A stretch of DNA of 49,011 nucleotides from Oscillospiraceae bacterium (GTDB lineage Bacteria > Bacillota > Clostridia > Oscillospirales > Oscillospiraceae). The translations under genes were made by a program, and so were the position numbers. The notes under the pieces are model-generated. The model saw only the letters and a list, made by a program, of their open reading frames with translations, was not told the origin of the DNA and did not search any database. The DNA lies in NCBI GenBank assembly GCA_020025345.1, contig JAHHSH010000004.1:1-49011 (forward strand). Direction: 5' to 3'. This document shows positions 16,551-24,021 of the stretch, one piece after another (the first letter of the stretch is position 1; each line of letters starts with the position of its first letter).

Positions 16551-17537
16551 TTACTCCCAATGTGTACCAACGCCAGCAGCAGCAGCCTTCTCATAGATGG
16601 CCTTGGCAGTCATCAGATCCTGCGTACCGATACCAACGGTCTCGAAGACGATAATCTCATCATCGCTCTCACGGCCAACCACGTTGCCCAGCAGGACATC
16701 GCCCAGCTCACCGGTAAAGTCATCCTCGGTGATGATACCTTCATTCAGAGGCTTGATGATATCGCCGGACTCTGCCAGAACAGCGGAGCGGGAATCGAAA
16801 TAGATCTTGGATGCACGGGGCAGGATGGCGGGATCCATCTCCTGCATATGGGGCTGATAGGTGCCCACGCAGCTGATGGTGCAGCCGGGCTTTACCACGG
16901 CAGCATTGAACACGGGGGTCAGGGAGGGCGTCATGGTCACCAGAACGTCTGCGTCCTTCACTGCGTCGTCGCAGGTAGGAGCAGCCACCAGCTTAGCGCC
17001 GTAGGAAGCCAGTTCCTTGCTCATGCGCTCCACAAAGGCGTTCAGGCGCTCAGCGGAGACGTCATAGATCCGGACTTCCTTCAGCGGACGAGCGCACAGC
17101 ATAGCTTCCAGCTGGGTAGCAGCCTGTCCGCCGGTACCGATCAGTGCGCCGATGGAAGCATCCTTGCGAGCCAGCACAGAAAATGCAGCGCCGGAAGCAG
17201 CGCCGGTACGCAGCTGGGTAACATAGGTGCCATCCAGAACAGCAGAGACAAGACCGGTTGTACCGTCGATCAGCACCACCTGTGCCGGGGAGGTAGGCAG
17301 GCCCTTCTTCAGGTTGTCAGAAAAGATGTTGACGATCTTCAGAGAAGCGCAGTCCATATCTTCCACATAGGCGGGCATGAACAGGAATGTACCGTTACGC
17401 TTGGGGGCCTGAATGTTGGTGCGCAGGGGGACCTCGCTCTTACCCTGAGAGTAGAGCATGAACGCCTGCTTCACAGCCTCGATGGACTCGGGCATAGAGA
17501 ACACCTGATGAATATCTTCACGATTGAGCAAAATCAT
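16551..17537 (-). CDS. Ornithine cyclodeaminase/mu-crystallin family enzyme
   Basis: The 328-aa protein has the family's arrangement: an N-terminal substrate lobe with VPLRTNI (36-42), FMPAY (53-57) and K67 in SLKIV, the R110-TGAASGAA block, and a Rossmann NAD(P) site GTGGQA (134-139) followed by the acidic residue in IYDVS. A VGTYQPHMQEMD segment corresponds to the catalytic-acid region. Members are ornithine cyclodeaminases, ketimine or pyrroline-2-carboxylate reductases, or alanine dehydrogenases; which one cannot be decided here. It lies 60 bases after the permease gene and is tightly coupled to the tautomerase. Confidence 0.88.
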   Translation of the reverse strand: MILLNREDIHQVFSMPESIEAVKQAFMLYSQGKSEVPLRTNIQAPKRNGTFLFMPAYVEDMDCASLKIVNIFSDNLKKGLPTSPAQVVLIDGTTGLVSAVLDGTYVTQLRTGAASGAAFSVLARKDASIGALIGTGGQAATQLEAMLCARPLKEVRIYDVSAERLNAFVERMSKELASYGAKLVAAPTCDDAVKDADVLVTMTPSLTPVFNAAVVKPGCTISCVGTYQPHMQEMDPAILPRASKIYFDSRSAVLAESGDIIKPLNEGIITEDDFTGELGDVLLGNVVGRESDDEIIVFETVGIGTQDLMTAKAIYEKAAAAGVGTHWE

Positions 17538-17597
17538 TTGTATGTACCTTTCCTTCTTTGTTTGTGCTAAATTTTATGTAAGAGTTTCTTTGAAGAA

Positions 17598-18503
17598 TCA
17601 GTTCTTTGCAGCCTCGGCAGCAGGTGCATCCTTGGACAGAGCCTGCTTGAAGGTGGTGATGCTGGCGATAAAGACAACCACGACAACGATCCAGACCAGC
17701 AGATCCTTGTTCATGTTCTTGACGAAGAAAGCAGCCACGGCAACGCCGAGTACGCCGGTCACCATGATGATTAGGGACATCAGACGCTCATACTTGCCCT
17801 CACGCACAAAGGTGATGGAGGACATGGGCATTACGGCAGCGCAGGCACCCATCATGATGGGGAAGGAAACCAGGGGATCCATACCGCAGAAGTAGACAAT
17901 GGCCATGCAGGGAGCATAGAAGCCAACACCCACAGACTGACCGATACCGCAGAAGAACAGGCCGATGGAAGCCAGAACAAGAGTCATACCGCGCAGGCCC
18001 AGAGCATCATTGCCCTGACCCAGAATATCCAGCATACCGGACTGACGCAGAGCCATCAGAATGGAGGTGAGCATCAGAGCACAGGCAATGATCATCTGCA
18101 CCTTCTTGATGGGCAGGCGGGAAACCATGCGAGCACCCACAACGCCGCCGATGATAGCCGCAATGATCAGAGTGATCAGGGTCAGGGAATCCATCTTCAC
18201 GATCAGCAGGAAGATGAAGCCCTCGAACATGACGGGGATGGTGTTGGCAACGTTCAGAGTACCGGGCAGATACGTGTCGTCACGCACCAGATGGAAAATC
18301 TTATAGATGATGGTCTGGGGGCCGAAGGAACCAATACCAATGGTATCACCGAAGTTGGTCACGAAGCCCTGAATTGCATTGACAGTGTTCTTGAGGGCAC
18401 CGTCGCTGTGCATCTCTGCACGATGCTTCCAAACATCGCCCAGGAAAACGACGAGATACGCCAGCATGAGGGCACCTAAGCCGATTTGAAGAACTAAACG
18501 CAT
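17598..18503 (-). CDS. TauE/SafE family permease
   Basis: The 301-aa protein has about eight hydrophobic helices with the internal repeat typical of TauE/SafE: an N-terminal half containing GFVTNFGDTIGIGSFGP and a C-terminal half with CGIGQSVGVGFYAP at the matching place. Family members move sulfite, sulfoacetate or other small organic anions; direction is often unclear. It is the first gene of the operon with the cyclodeaminase-like enzyme, tautomerase and dehydratase, so it likely handles their substrate or product. AAAAGGAGAG precedes the ATG, itself just below a 7-bp hairpin (18520-18541) that could mask or frame the ribosome site. Confidence 0.85.
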   Translation of the reverse strand: MRLVLQIGLGALMLAYLVVFLGDVWKHRAEMHSDGALKNTVNAIQGFVTNFGDTIGIGSFGPQTIIYKIFHLVRDDTYLPGTLNVANTIPVMFEGFIFLLIVKMDSLTLITLIIAAIIGGVVGARMVSRLPIKKVQMIIACALMLTSILMALRQSGMLDILGQGNDALGLRGMTLVLASIGLFFCGIGQSVGVGFYAPCMAIVYFCGMDPLVSFPIMMGACAAVMPMSSITFVREGKYERLMSLIIMVTGVLGVAVAAFFVKNMNKDLLVWIVVVVVFIASITTFKQALSKDAPAAEAAKN

Positions 18504-18853
18504 TTTTTTCTCTCCTTTTGTGCAGATCTGTTTGTCTGCACTGTTTTGTTATAATAAGTAGTTTTTTCAGCCTCTCTCCAAAGGCCTGCACCTTGAGAAC
18601 CGATTCTCCCGCTAAGGAGCCCTCCGTCTCAAATTGTGCTGTAAAATTACTGCTGACCGCTTTCCCGCACACTCCCACTTCTGCCGGGAAAGCACCATGG
18701 ATGGCCGTGGTCTTTTTCAGGGCATATCCCATAACCCTGACGCGACAAGAAATCCATTTTGCTTTCAGATGTTGCAGTCTAAACAACCTTCACGCCGCCG
18801 CCATGTGGTGTGGTGGATGCATCCGGCAAAAAGGTTGTTAAATTTCTGTCATT
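18504..18853 (-). ncRNA. Long structured 5' leader of the tauE operon, candidate cis-regulatory RNA
   Basis: From the predicted start near 18853 to the tauE ATG are about 350 transcribed bases with several separate hairpins: a 9-bp stem at 18782-18790/18831-18839, 6 bp at 18717-18722/18735-18740, 9 bp (GCTTTCCCG) at 18659-18667/18685-18693, a paired AAGG/CCTT element near 18575-18600, and 7 bp (GTGCAGA) at 18520-18526/18535-18541 next to the ribosome site. The segment is richer in GC than the promoter region beside it. I compared it by memory with TPP, FMN, SAM, lysine, glycine, cobalamin and T-box consensus elements and saw no match. An open frame crosses part of it, so a short peptide cannot be excluded. 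Confidence 0.5.
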
Positions 18854-18859
18854 GTCTGC

Positions 18860-18888
18860 ATCATACTCCTTTGTTTCCTAATATGCAA
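18860..18888 (-). promoter_or_regulatory. Promoter of the tauE operon
   Basis: On the minus strand TTGCAT (18883-18888) and TATGAT (18860-18865) are separated by 17 bases, a good sigma-A-type promoter. Transcription would start near 18853. Confidence 0.6.
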
Positions 18889-19145
18889 GTGATTTTTTCA
18901 TATATAAAATATATTCGGCCTTTTTACCAAGTTTCTCCCCTATTTTTTGTGCTTATAGGAAAAACGCATACAGCCGCATGGCAATATTTTTCATCATATG
19001 ATATATTACTATCCAGTTGTAAAAGGAAGCAGTAATCGTCTTACCCATCATACAGGTCGCAAATACTATGTTTTTTCTCTAAAAATCATAGAGTTACGGG
19101 GTTCTTTTAGTTAAAAGCCAAGGCATCTCAAAATTTCATCGGTGC

Positions 19146-19169
19146 AAAATTTTCATATACGAAAATTTT
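19146..19169. promoter_or_regulatory. Inverted repeat upstream of the XRE-cupin regulator gene
   Basis: AAAATTTTC (19146-19154) and GAAAATTTT (19161-19169) form a 9-bp dyad with a six-base spacer, a plausible operator for a dimeric HTH protein. Downstream, TGCTATACT (extended -10, TATACT at 19238-19243) is the likely regulator promoter, and GGCAGC/GCTGCC near 19264-19287 can form a hairpin in its 5' UTR. The remainder of 18889-19372 is AT-rich with no gene. Confidence 0.4.
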
Positions 19170-19372
19170 TTGCTTTTTGACGCAAATTTTTCCAATTTTG
19201 ACACCAATGAACCGTTCCCTTCTTTGCGGCATTGTGCTATACTTTAGCTATGTAAATTCAGTAAGGCAGCCAAACTATTTAGCTGCCCACACTGATCAAA
19301 GACCGCTAAGACCCCTTTTTCCAATTTTGCAACTATACCCTTGCATTTAAAATATAGGAGAATAAGGAAAAC

Positions 19373-20005
19373 ATGAAAGATTCAAAATATATTGGTATTT
19401 CTGTAAATAAGCTGCGGAAAGATGCCGGCATGACCCTCAAAGAGCTCAGCGAAAAAACCGGCCTCTCGCAAGGTTTTCTATCTAAATTTGAACGAGGACA
19501 GACGACGATCGCCGTGGACAGCCTTTTACAAATCACGGCTGCACTGGGCACCTCTATTGACCAGCTGCTGGCCCAAAAAGGAGCGGATGAGTCCTCTCAG
19601 ACCGTAAATATCATCCACCGAAGCTACGAAAATTCTGTACTCTATATGGAGAACAGCTTTATTAACTATCAGATTACAAGCGGTTTTGTCGGCATGGACG
19701 TCTTTCCCAAATTGACCGTGCTGCTGCCGACCCCGGCCCCCCAGCAGAACCCTTTGTTTTCCCACACCGGCCAAGAGTTCATCTATGTTCTGGAAGGTGT
19801 GCTGACGCTGCAAATCGAATCCCACACCTACGAATTGTATCCTGGAGATACGGCTCATTTTGAGTCTAACACGAAACACAACTGGTGGAACAACACTAAT
19901 CGGAACACCACCATTCTTACCATCCACACGCCCAACGTATTTGCTAACGGTGAGGCCATCGACCCCGCACTGAAAAATAAAAACGGTGATTTCTTTGTGG
20001 ATTGA
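19373..20005 (+). CDS. XRE-family transcriptional regulator with C-terminal cupin sensor
   Basis: The 210-aa protein has an N-terminal XRE helix-turn-helix (about 9-65; MTLKELSEKTGLSQGFLSKF) and a C-terminal cupin_2 domain (about 110-190) with HTGQEFIYVLEGVLTL and YPGDTAHFESNTKHNWWN. XRE-cupin proteins sense small metabolites through the cupin. It points away from the tauE operon across an 870-base gap, so I infer it controls that operon and perhaps itself. The ATG is preceded by ATAGGAGAATAAGG. A terminator follows closely, so it is a single-gene unit. Confidence 0.9.
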   Translation: MKDSKYIGISVNKLRKDAGMTLKELSEKTGLSQGFLSKFERGQTTIAVDSLLQITAALGTSIDQLLAQKGADESSQTVNIIHRSYENSVLYMENSFINYQITSGFVGMDVFPKLTVLLPTPAPQQNPLFSHTGQEFIYVLEGVLTLQIESHTYELYPGDTAHFESNTKHNWWNNTNRNTTILTIHTPNVFANGEAIDPALKNKNGDFFVD

Positions 20006-20010
20006 TTCCA

Positions 20011-20050
20011 TCCCCTTGACAGAAGTGCCCCCTCTGTCAGGGGGATTTTT
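20011..20050 (+). terminator. Terminator after the XRE-cupin gene
   Basis: TCCCCTTGACAGA pairs with TCTGTCAGGGGGA (one G-T pair) and is followed by TTTTT. Confidence 0.85.
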
Positions 20051-20237
20051 CGGCGCAGTTTTCCACAGCGTCTCCCCCGTTCTCCTGTCTCTGTACAGAG
20101 CTTTTCTTTTCCTTTCGGTACTAAATCCCCCGTTTTCAACTTTTGGAACGTTCTGTACATTCCATCATATTCCGCATTTTTCGGCTAAAAATCCGCTATT
20201 TTTTATTGATAACAGTGCATTTTATGTTCTTTTGTGC

Positions 20238-20329
20238 AAAGTTCATAAGTTCCACCCGCAAATTTCAGCGCATTGTTCTTATGAACTTTTTCAGTTATGC
20301 GAGATTTTCCTCACTCCCTATGCTATACT
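20238..20329 (+). promoter_or_regulatory. gap promoter with widely spaced inverted repeat
   Basis: AAAGTTCATAAG (20238-20249) and its exact complement CTTATGAACTTT (20278-20289) have centres 40 bp apart. An extended -10 TGCTATACT follows (TATACT at 20324-20329), so the repeat lies just upstream of the -35 region. This placement fits an activator or looping repressor. The rest of the 20051-20391 gap shows nothing clear. Confidence 0.5.
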
Positions 20330-20391
20330 TAAATTGGAACAAACCGGAACCTCTCCGGCATAAGAGGAACAAATAAGGAGGAAACTTATTT

Positions 20392-21417
20392 ATGGCAATC
20401 AAGGTAGGAATTAATGGTTTCGGCCGCATCGGCCGTATCGCTCTGCGCATCCTTGAGGAACGCGGCAGCAGCACTTATCAGGTCTGTGGCATCAACCTGC
20501 GCAACGCCGATCTGGACTATATGGTCTATCAAGTGAAATACGACAGCGTGTTCAAGACTTTCCACGGCACGGTGGAACACGATGACCGTCACCTCATCAT
20601 CAACGGCAAGAAGATCCGTGTCTACAGCGAGAGCGATGCTGCCCTCATCCCCTGGCATGACTGCGGCGCCGAGTACATCATCGAGTCCACCGGCGCTTTC
20701 AATACCACGGAAAAGGGCTCTTTGCACCTGCTCAACGGTGCCAAGAAGGTCATCCTCTCCGCTCCGGCAAAGGACGACTGCACCCCCACCTTTGTTATGG
20801 GTGTTAACCACAAGAACTACACCCCCGACATGAACGTGGTCTCTAACGCCTCCTGCACCACCAACTGCCTTGCTCCCATGACCAAGGTCATCAACGACAC
20901 CTTCGGCATCGAGCAGGCCCTCATGTCTACCATCCACGCAGCCACTGCCAAGCAGAAGGCCGTGGACGCCCGTGCAGGCCGCGACTGGCGCACGGGCCGC
21001 AGTGTGCTGGGCAACATCATCCCCTCCACCACCGGCGCCGCCAAGGCTGTTGGTCTGGTCATCCCGGAGCTGAAGGGCAAAATGACCGGCATGAGCTTCC
21101 GCGTTCCCACCAACGACGTCTCCGTGGTGGACTTGACCGCGCGTCTGAAGCACCCCGCCAGCTATCACGATGTGTGCGTAGCCATGGAGAACGCCGCCCG
21201 CAACAGCATGAAGGGCATCATCTCCTGCACCACCGATCAAGTTGTCTCCTCCGACCTTACCGGTTTTTCCGAGACCTGCATCTTCGATGAGACCGCCGGC
21301 ATCATGCTGGACAACAACTTCGTCAAGCTGATTGCATGGTACGACAACGAATGGGGTTACACCAACAAGATCATGGATCTCATCGCCTATATGTACAGCA
21401 TTGATCATCAGGAGTAA
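20392..21417 (+). CDS. gap: Glyceraldehyde-3-phosphate dehydrogenase, altered coenzyme site
   Basis: The 341-aa protein is a complete GAPDH: GINGFGRIGR at 6-15, catalytic C155 in SNASCTTNC and H182 in TIHAATAKQK, the SVLGNIIPSTTGAAKAVG loop, and WYDNEWGY near the end. The residue after the I-N of the second beta strand, normally an aspartate that holds the adenosine ribose of NAD, is L36 followed by R37 (GINLRN). Loss of that Asp is seen in NADP-using GAPDHs such as GapB, so NADP preference or dual use is possible. It stands alone, not with pgk or tpi, and has its own promoter and terminator near the inositol locus. AAGGAGG precedes the start. Confidence 0.93.
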   Translation: MAIKVGINGFGRIGRIALRILEERGSSTYQVCGINLRNADLDYMVYQVKYDSVFKTFHGTVEHDDRHLIINGKKIRVYSESDAALIPWHDCGAEYIIESTGAFNTTEKGSLHLLNGAKKVILSAPAKDDCTPTFVMGVNHKNYTPDMNVVSNASCTTNCLAPMTKVINDTFGIEQALMSTIHAATAKQKAVDARAGRDWRTGRSVLGNIIPSTTGAAKAVGLVIPELKGKMTGMSFRVPTNDVSVVDLTARLKHPASYHDVCVAMENAARNSMKGIISCTTDQVVSSDLTGFSETCIFDETAGIMLDNNFVKLIAWYDNEWGYTNKIMDLIAYMYSIDHQE

Positions 21418-21436
21418 TTTTCCCCCCAATCATACA

Positions 21437-21470
21437 TAAAAAAAGACACCCTACAAGGGTGTCTTTTTTT
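21437..21470. terminator. Bidirectional terminator between gap and the MATE gene
   Basis: AAAAAAAGACACCCT and AGGGTGTCTTTTTTT form a perfect stem with a three-base loop and A/T tracts on both sides, suited to two convergent genes. Confidence 0.9.
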
Positions 21471-21513
21471 ATGGTCACTGGCTCCGTACAAGCAAAGACC
21501 ATCATACAAATCA

Positions 21514-22887
21514 TTAGGCAGCACTGGGGCGGGTAACATTTTTGATCCAACGATACGAGTTGGTGTACCAGAAAATCACTGGGCACTTCAACAACTGTTC
21601 GCTCTTCAAACAGAAAAACACCGCTGCAGCAGGCAAATGCAGCACAAATGCCGCAACCAGCGCCGCAGGAATAATGATAAGCCACATAAAGATAAAGTTG
21701 TTTTTCATGGAGAACTCCGGAGATCCTCCGGCGCGGATGATGCCTACATCGGCAGCCATCTGGTAGCACGTTCCTACGGAAGTAATGGCCATCACGGCGA
21801 TGAACCGAGTAGTCACGGTGCGTGTCTCCGCTGTCAGGGCAGGGTAGAAGCTCAGAATCAGATCCGTAGAAAGGAAGATTGCCGTACCGGTAAGGATTCC
21901 CAGCCCCAAAAAGACAAGCTGAAAGGTAAACGTCTGCTTATGCAGGAGCTCCATATCCCCTTTTCCCACCGTTTTACCGGTGAGGATCGCCGCAGCACTG
22001 GCAGCACCGTAGCCCACCACCGAGATGATCTGGAAGGTCAGCACGGCGATAGAGTTGGCGGCAATCGCCGCCGCAGAGTCCTGCAAATGGCCGATAATGG
22101 CTGTCTGAATGATCTGTGCCACGCCCCAAGTGGCCTGTGTCACCAACAAAGGCAGTGAAACGTGCACATAGTCCTTTACATAGGAGGTGTCGATGTGCAC
22201 CAGATTTTTCACGCTCAGGTGCAGACGCTTTTCCTTATACTTTATATAGTAGGCGACAATCACCAGTTCCACCGTGCGTGAAACCAGCGTAGCGATGGCC
22301 GCACCCTCAATGCCCAGTTCCGGACACCCGAAGTTACCATAGATCAAGCAGTAGTTCAGCACCACATTGATGCACAGGGTGGAAAAGGACAGAATATACC
22401 CAATCTTTACAATCCCCACTGAGCGCAGGGATGCCGTCAGGGTATTGGTGGCGGTGAAAATAAGATAGGTAAAGCAGACAATACGTAAGTATTTGGCCGC
22501 CTCCGCTGTGATGGCCGGGTCATTGCTGATCCATCCCAGCAGCGTCTCCGGCATAAGGAATGCCACAGCAAACATAACAAAGGCGATCCCCAGGCCGAAG
22601 CGCAAACCGACCCCGATGATATGGCGAATGGGCTTGAACTCGTTTTTTCCCCAGTACTGCGCCCCCAGCACCACCACGCCTTCGCTGACGCCCACCACCA
22701 GCATCTGCAGCAGAAACTGGAACTGATTGCATAGAGCGATGCCGCTCATGGCGTTCTGCGAATAACGACCAATCATCATATTATCCGCCAGATTCACCGA
22801 ATATGTCAGGAGATTTTGCAGCGCCAAACTCATGGTCAGCGCAAAGAATGTGCGATAAAATTTTGAATCACGAATGAGCTTTTGCAT
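21514..22887 (-). CDS. MATE family efflux transporter
   Basis: The 457-aa protein has about 12 hydrophobic helices in two similar halves, with the MATE-like N-terminal block LTYSVNLADNMMIGRYSQ and the GVSEGVVVLGAQYWG segment. MATE proteins export drugs or metabolites using Na+ or H+. Its ATG overlaps the TGA of the upstream deoR gene, so the two are translationally coupled; the pair may serve regulation and export linked to the inositol locus. The substrate is unknown. Start at 22887 rather than the preceding TTG because of the overlap and the AAAAGGGGCG site. Confidence 0.88.
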   Translation of the reverse strand: MQKLIRDSKFYRTFFALTMSLALQNLLTYSVNLADNMMIGRYSQNAMSGIALCNQFQFLLQMLVVGVSEGVVVLGAQYWGKNEFKPIRHIIGVGLRFGLGIAFVMFAVAFLMPETLLGWISNDPAITAEAAKYLRIVCFTYLIFTATNTLTASLRSVGIVKIGYILSFSTLCINVVLNYCLIYGNFGCPELGIEGAAIATLVSRTVELVIVAYYIKYKEKRLHLSVKNLVHIDTSYVKDYVHVSLPLLVTQATWGVAQIIQTAIIGHLQDSAAAIAANSIAVLTFQIISVVGYGAASAAAILTGKTVGKGDMELLHKQTFTFQLVFLGLGILTGTAIFLSTDLILSFYPALTAETRTVTTRFIAVMAITSVGTCYQMAADVGIIRAGGSPEFSMKNNFIFMWLIIIPAALVAAFVLHLPAAAVFFCLKSEQLLKCPVIFWYTNSYRWIKNVTRPSAA

Positions 22888-23657
22888 CAAATCGCCCCTT
22901 TTGCCTCCAGCGTTATCAGTTCAATCCCACACTCCTCAAAGCGTGCACGATAAGGCAGCGGACAGCTGTCCGTGATGATATAGTTCACATCCGTCAGAGG
23001 AGCTGCCGAATACATGGACAGACGATCAAACTTACCGGAGTCAGCCATCAGATACCACTCATTGGCAATGGAGGGCAGATACTTATAAATATAGGTACTG
23101 ATAATAGAGTTGACAGTGAGCCCCTTCTCCAAATCAATACCGGAGATGCTGGTGAAGGCCTTATTCACCCGGATGTTCTGGGTAAAGTTCATCGGATCCT
23201 CCGGGCTGGCAAACAGGGTCTTACCGTCGGTAGAGGTCACTTCGCCGCCGATCAAGTAGATCCGTGCCCCGGAGCTAAGCAGGTCATCCAGCGCCGTAAT
23301 ATTATTAGTAACCACAGACAAATTGGAAAACTTGTGCAGCAGCTTTGCCAGAATGCAGCAGGTTCGTCCGGAACCGAGAAAAATCACGTCGCCGTCGTGG
23401 ATTTGGTCGCAGGCCGCCTCCGCCAGACGATAGAGCACCGGATTATCAAAGCAAATCGCCGGGGTCTGGGCCGTGGTAGCATGATCTTCTGCCAGAACAC
23501 CGCCACCGTAGACACGCTTTAGGACACCCTCCTGCTCCAGTTTTGCCAGATCTTTGCGGATCGATACAGCGCTGACCTTATAATACTCAGAAAGGCCATT
23601 GACAGACACTTCTTTTCTGGCGTAAAGAAGATTTCTGATTTCATCAAGTCTTTTCAT
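22887..23657 (-). CDS. DeoR-family transcriptional repressor, likely controlling the inositol operon
   Basis: The 256-aa protein has an N-terminal DeoR winged helix (about 3-57; VNGLSEYYKVSAVSIRKDLAKLEQEGVLKRVYGG) and a C-terminal sugar-phosphate sensor domain with FLGSGRTCCILAKLL, VVTNNITALDDL and LIGGEV. Such repressors release DNA when a phosphorylated sugar binds; B. subtilis IolR is the analogue and responds to an iolC product. It is divergent from iolC over 364 bases that contain repeated GAAACGAAA-type boxes in front of both genes, pointing to autoregulation and control of the operon. MATE follows in the same unit. Confidence 0.88.
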   Translation of the reverse strand: MKRLDEIRNLLYARKEVSVNGLSEYYKVSAVSIRKDLAKLEQEGVLKRVYGGGVLAEDHATTAQTPAICFDNPVLYRLAEAACDQIHDGDVIFLGSGRTCCILAKLLHKFSNLSVVTNNITALDDLLSSGARIYLIGGEVTSTDGKTLFASPEDPMNFTQNIRVNKAFTSISGIDLEKGLTVNSIISTYIYKYLPSIANEWYLMADSGKFDRLSMYSAAPLTDVNYIITDSCPLPYRARFEECGIELITLEAKGAI

Positions 23658-23669
23658 CTTCGTAAGCCC

Positions 23670-23987
23670 CTTTCGTTTTATTATCTATCTTTGCGCGTTT
23701 CACGCTTTCGTTTCTAATTTCATATTAAGCGAAATAAGTGAAATAGTCAACAGAAGAAACGAAAATATCTCATTTTGCATCGTTTTATTTTCAAAACCCA
23801 ACACTAACCGAAATAACCGTAATAAACCAAAAGTCAATTTTTCTGCACATTCCTTTTAACTAATGGCATTTTGCACACTTTCCCCCGTCAAAATATGTCG
23901 TAAATGTCGAATTCGACAAATGTAATAAAGTGAAACTTGAAAACCCGAAATATGCAGTGGTAGTATGGTAGTACAAAGAAACGAAAG
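23670..23987. promoter_or_regulatory. Divergent deoR/iolC control region with repeated operator boxes
   Basis: CTTTCGTTTC (23705-23714) and its exact complement GAAACGAAAG (23978-23987) lie on either side of the region. Near copies occur at 23670-23679, 23756-23765 and 23780-23787. A promoter for iolC is TTGAAA (23937-23942), 18 bases, TAGTAT (23961-23966), which puts the 23978 box just after the start site. A separate 14-base palindrome, TGTCGAATTCGACA (23905-23918), lies upstream of it. I infer that the boxes bind the DeoR protein. Confidence 0.6.
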
Positions 23988-24021
23988 TGAAACATAAATG
24001 AAATACAAAGGAAGGACGAAA

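Noticed and set aside
18560..18625. Glycine-riboswitch-like GGAGAGA and CTCAAGG pieces in the tauE leader
   Set aside because: The order and the conserved core of the glycine aptamer are not present; resemblance is limited to short paired segments.
18346..18786. Minus-strand frame of 146 codons overlapping the tauE start and its leader
   Set aside because: It overlaps tauE out of frame, has no ribosome site and no known domain; it is better read as structured leader RNA, though a short peptide is not excluded.
19986..20363. Plus-strand frame of 125 codons between the XRE-cupin gene and gap
   Set aside because: It runs through a terminator and the gap promoter, is rich in Phe and Ser as AT-rich spacer would be, and lacks a ribosome site.
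23905..23918. Palindrome as a LexA (SOS) box
   Set aside because: The sequence does not match the Gram-positive CGAAC-N4-GTTCG consensus and the neighbours are inositol genes.
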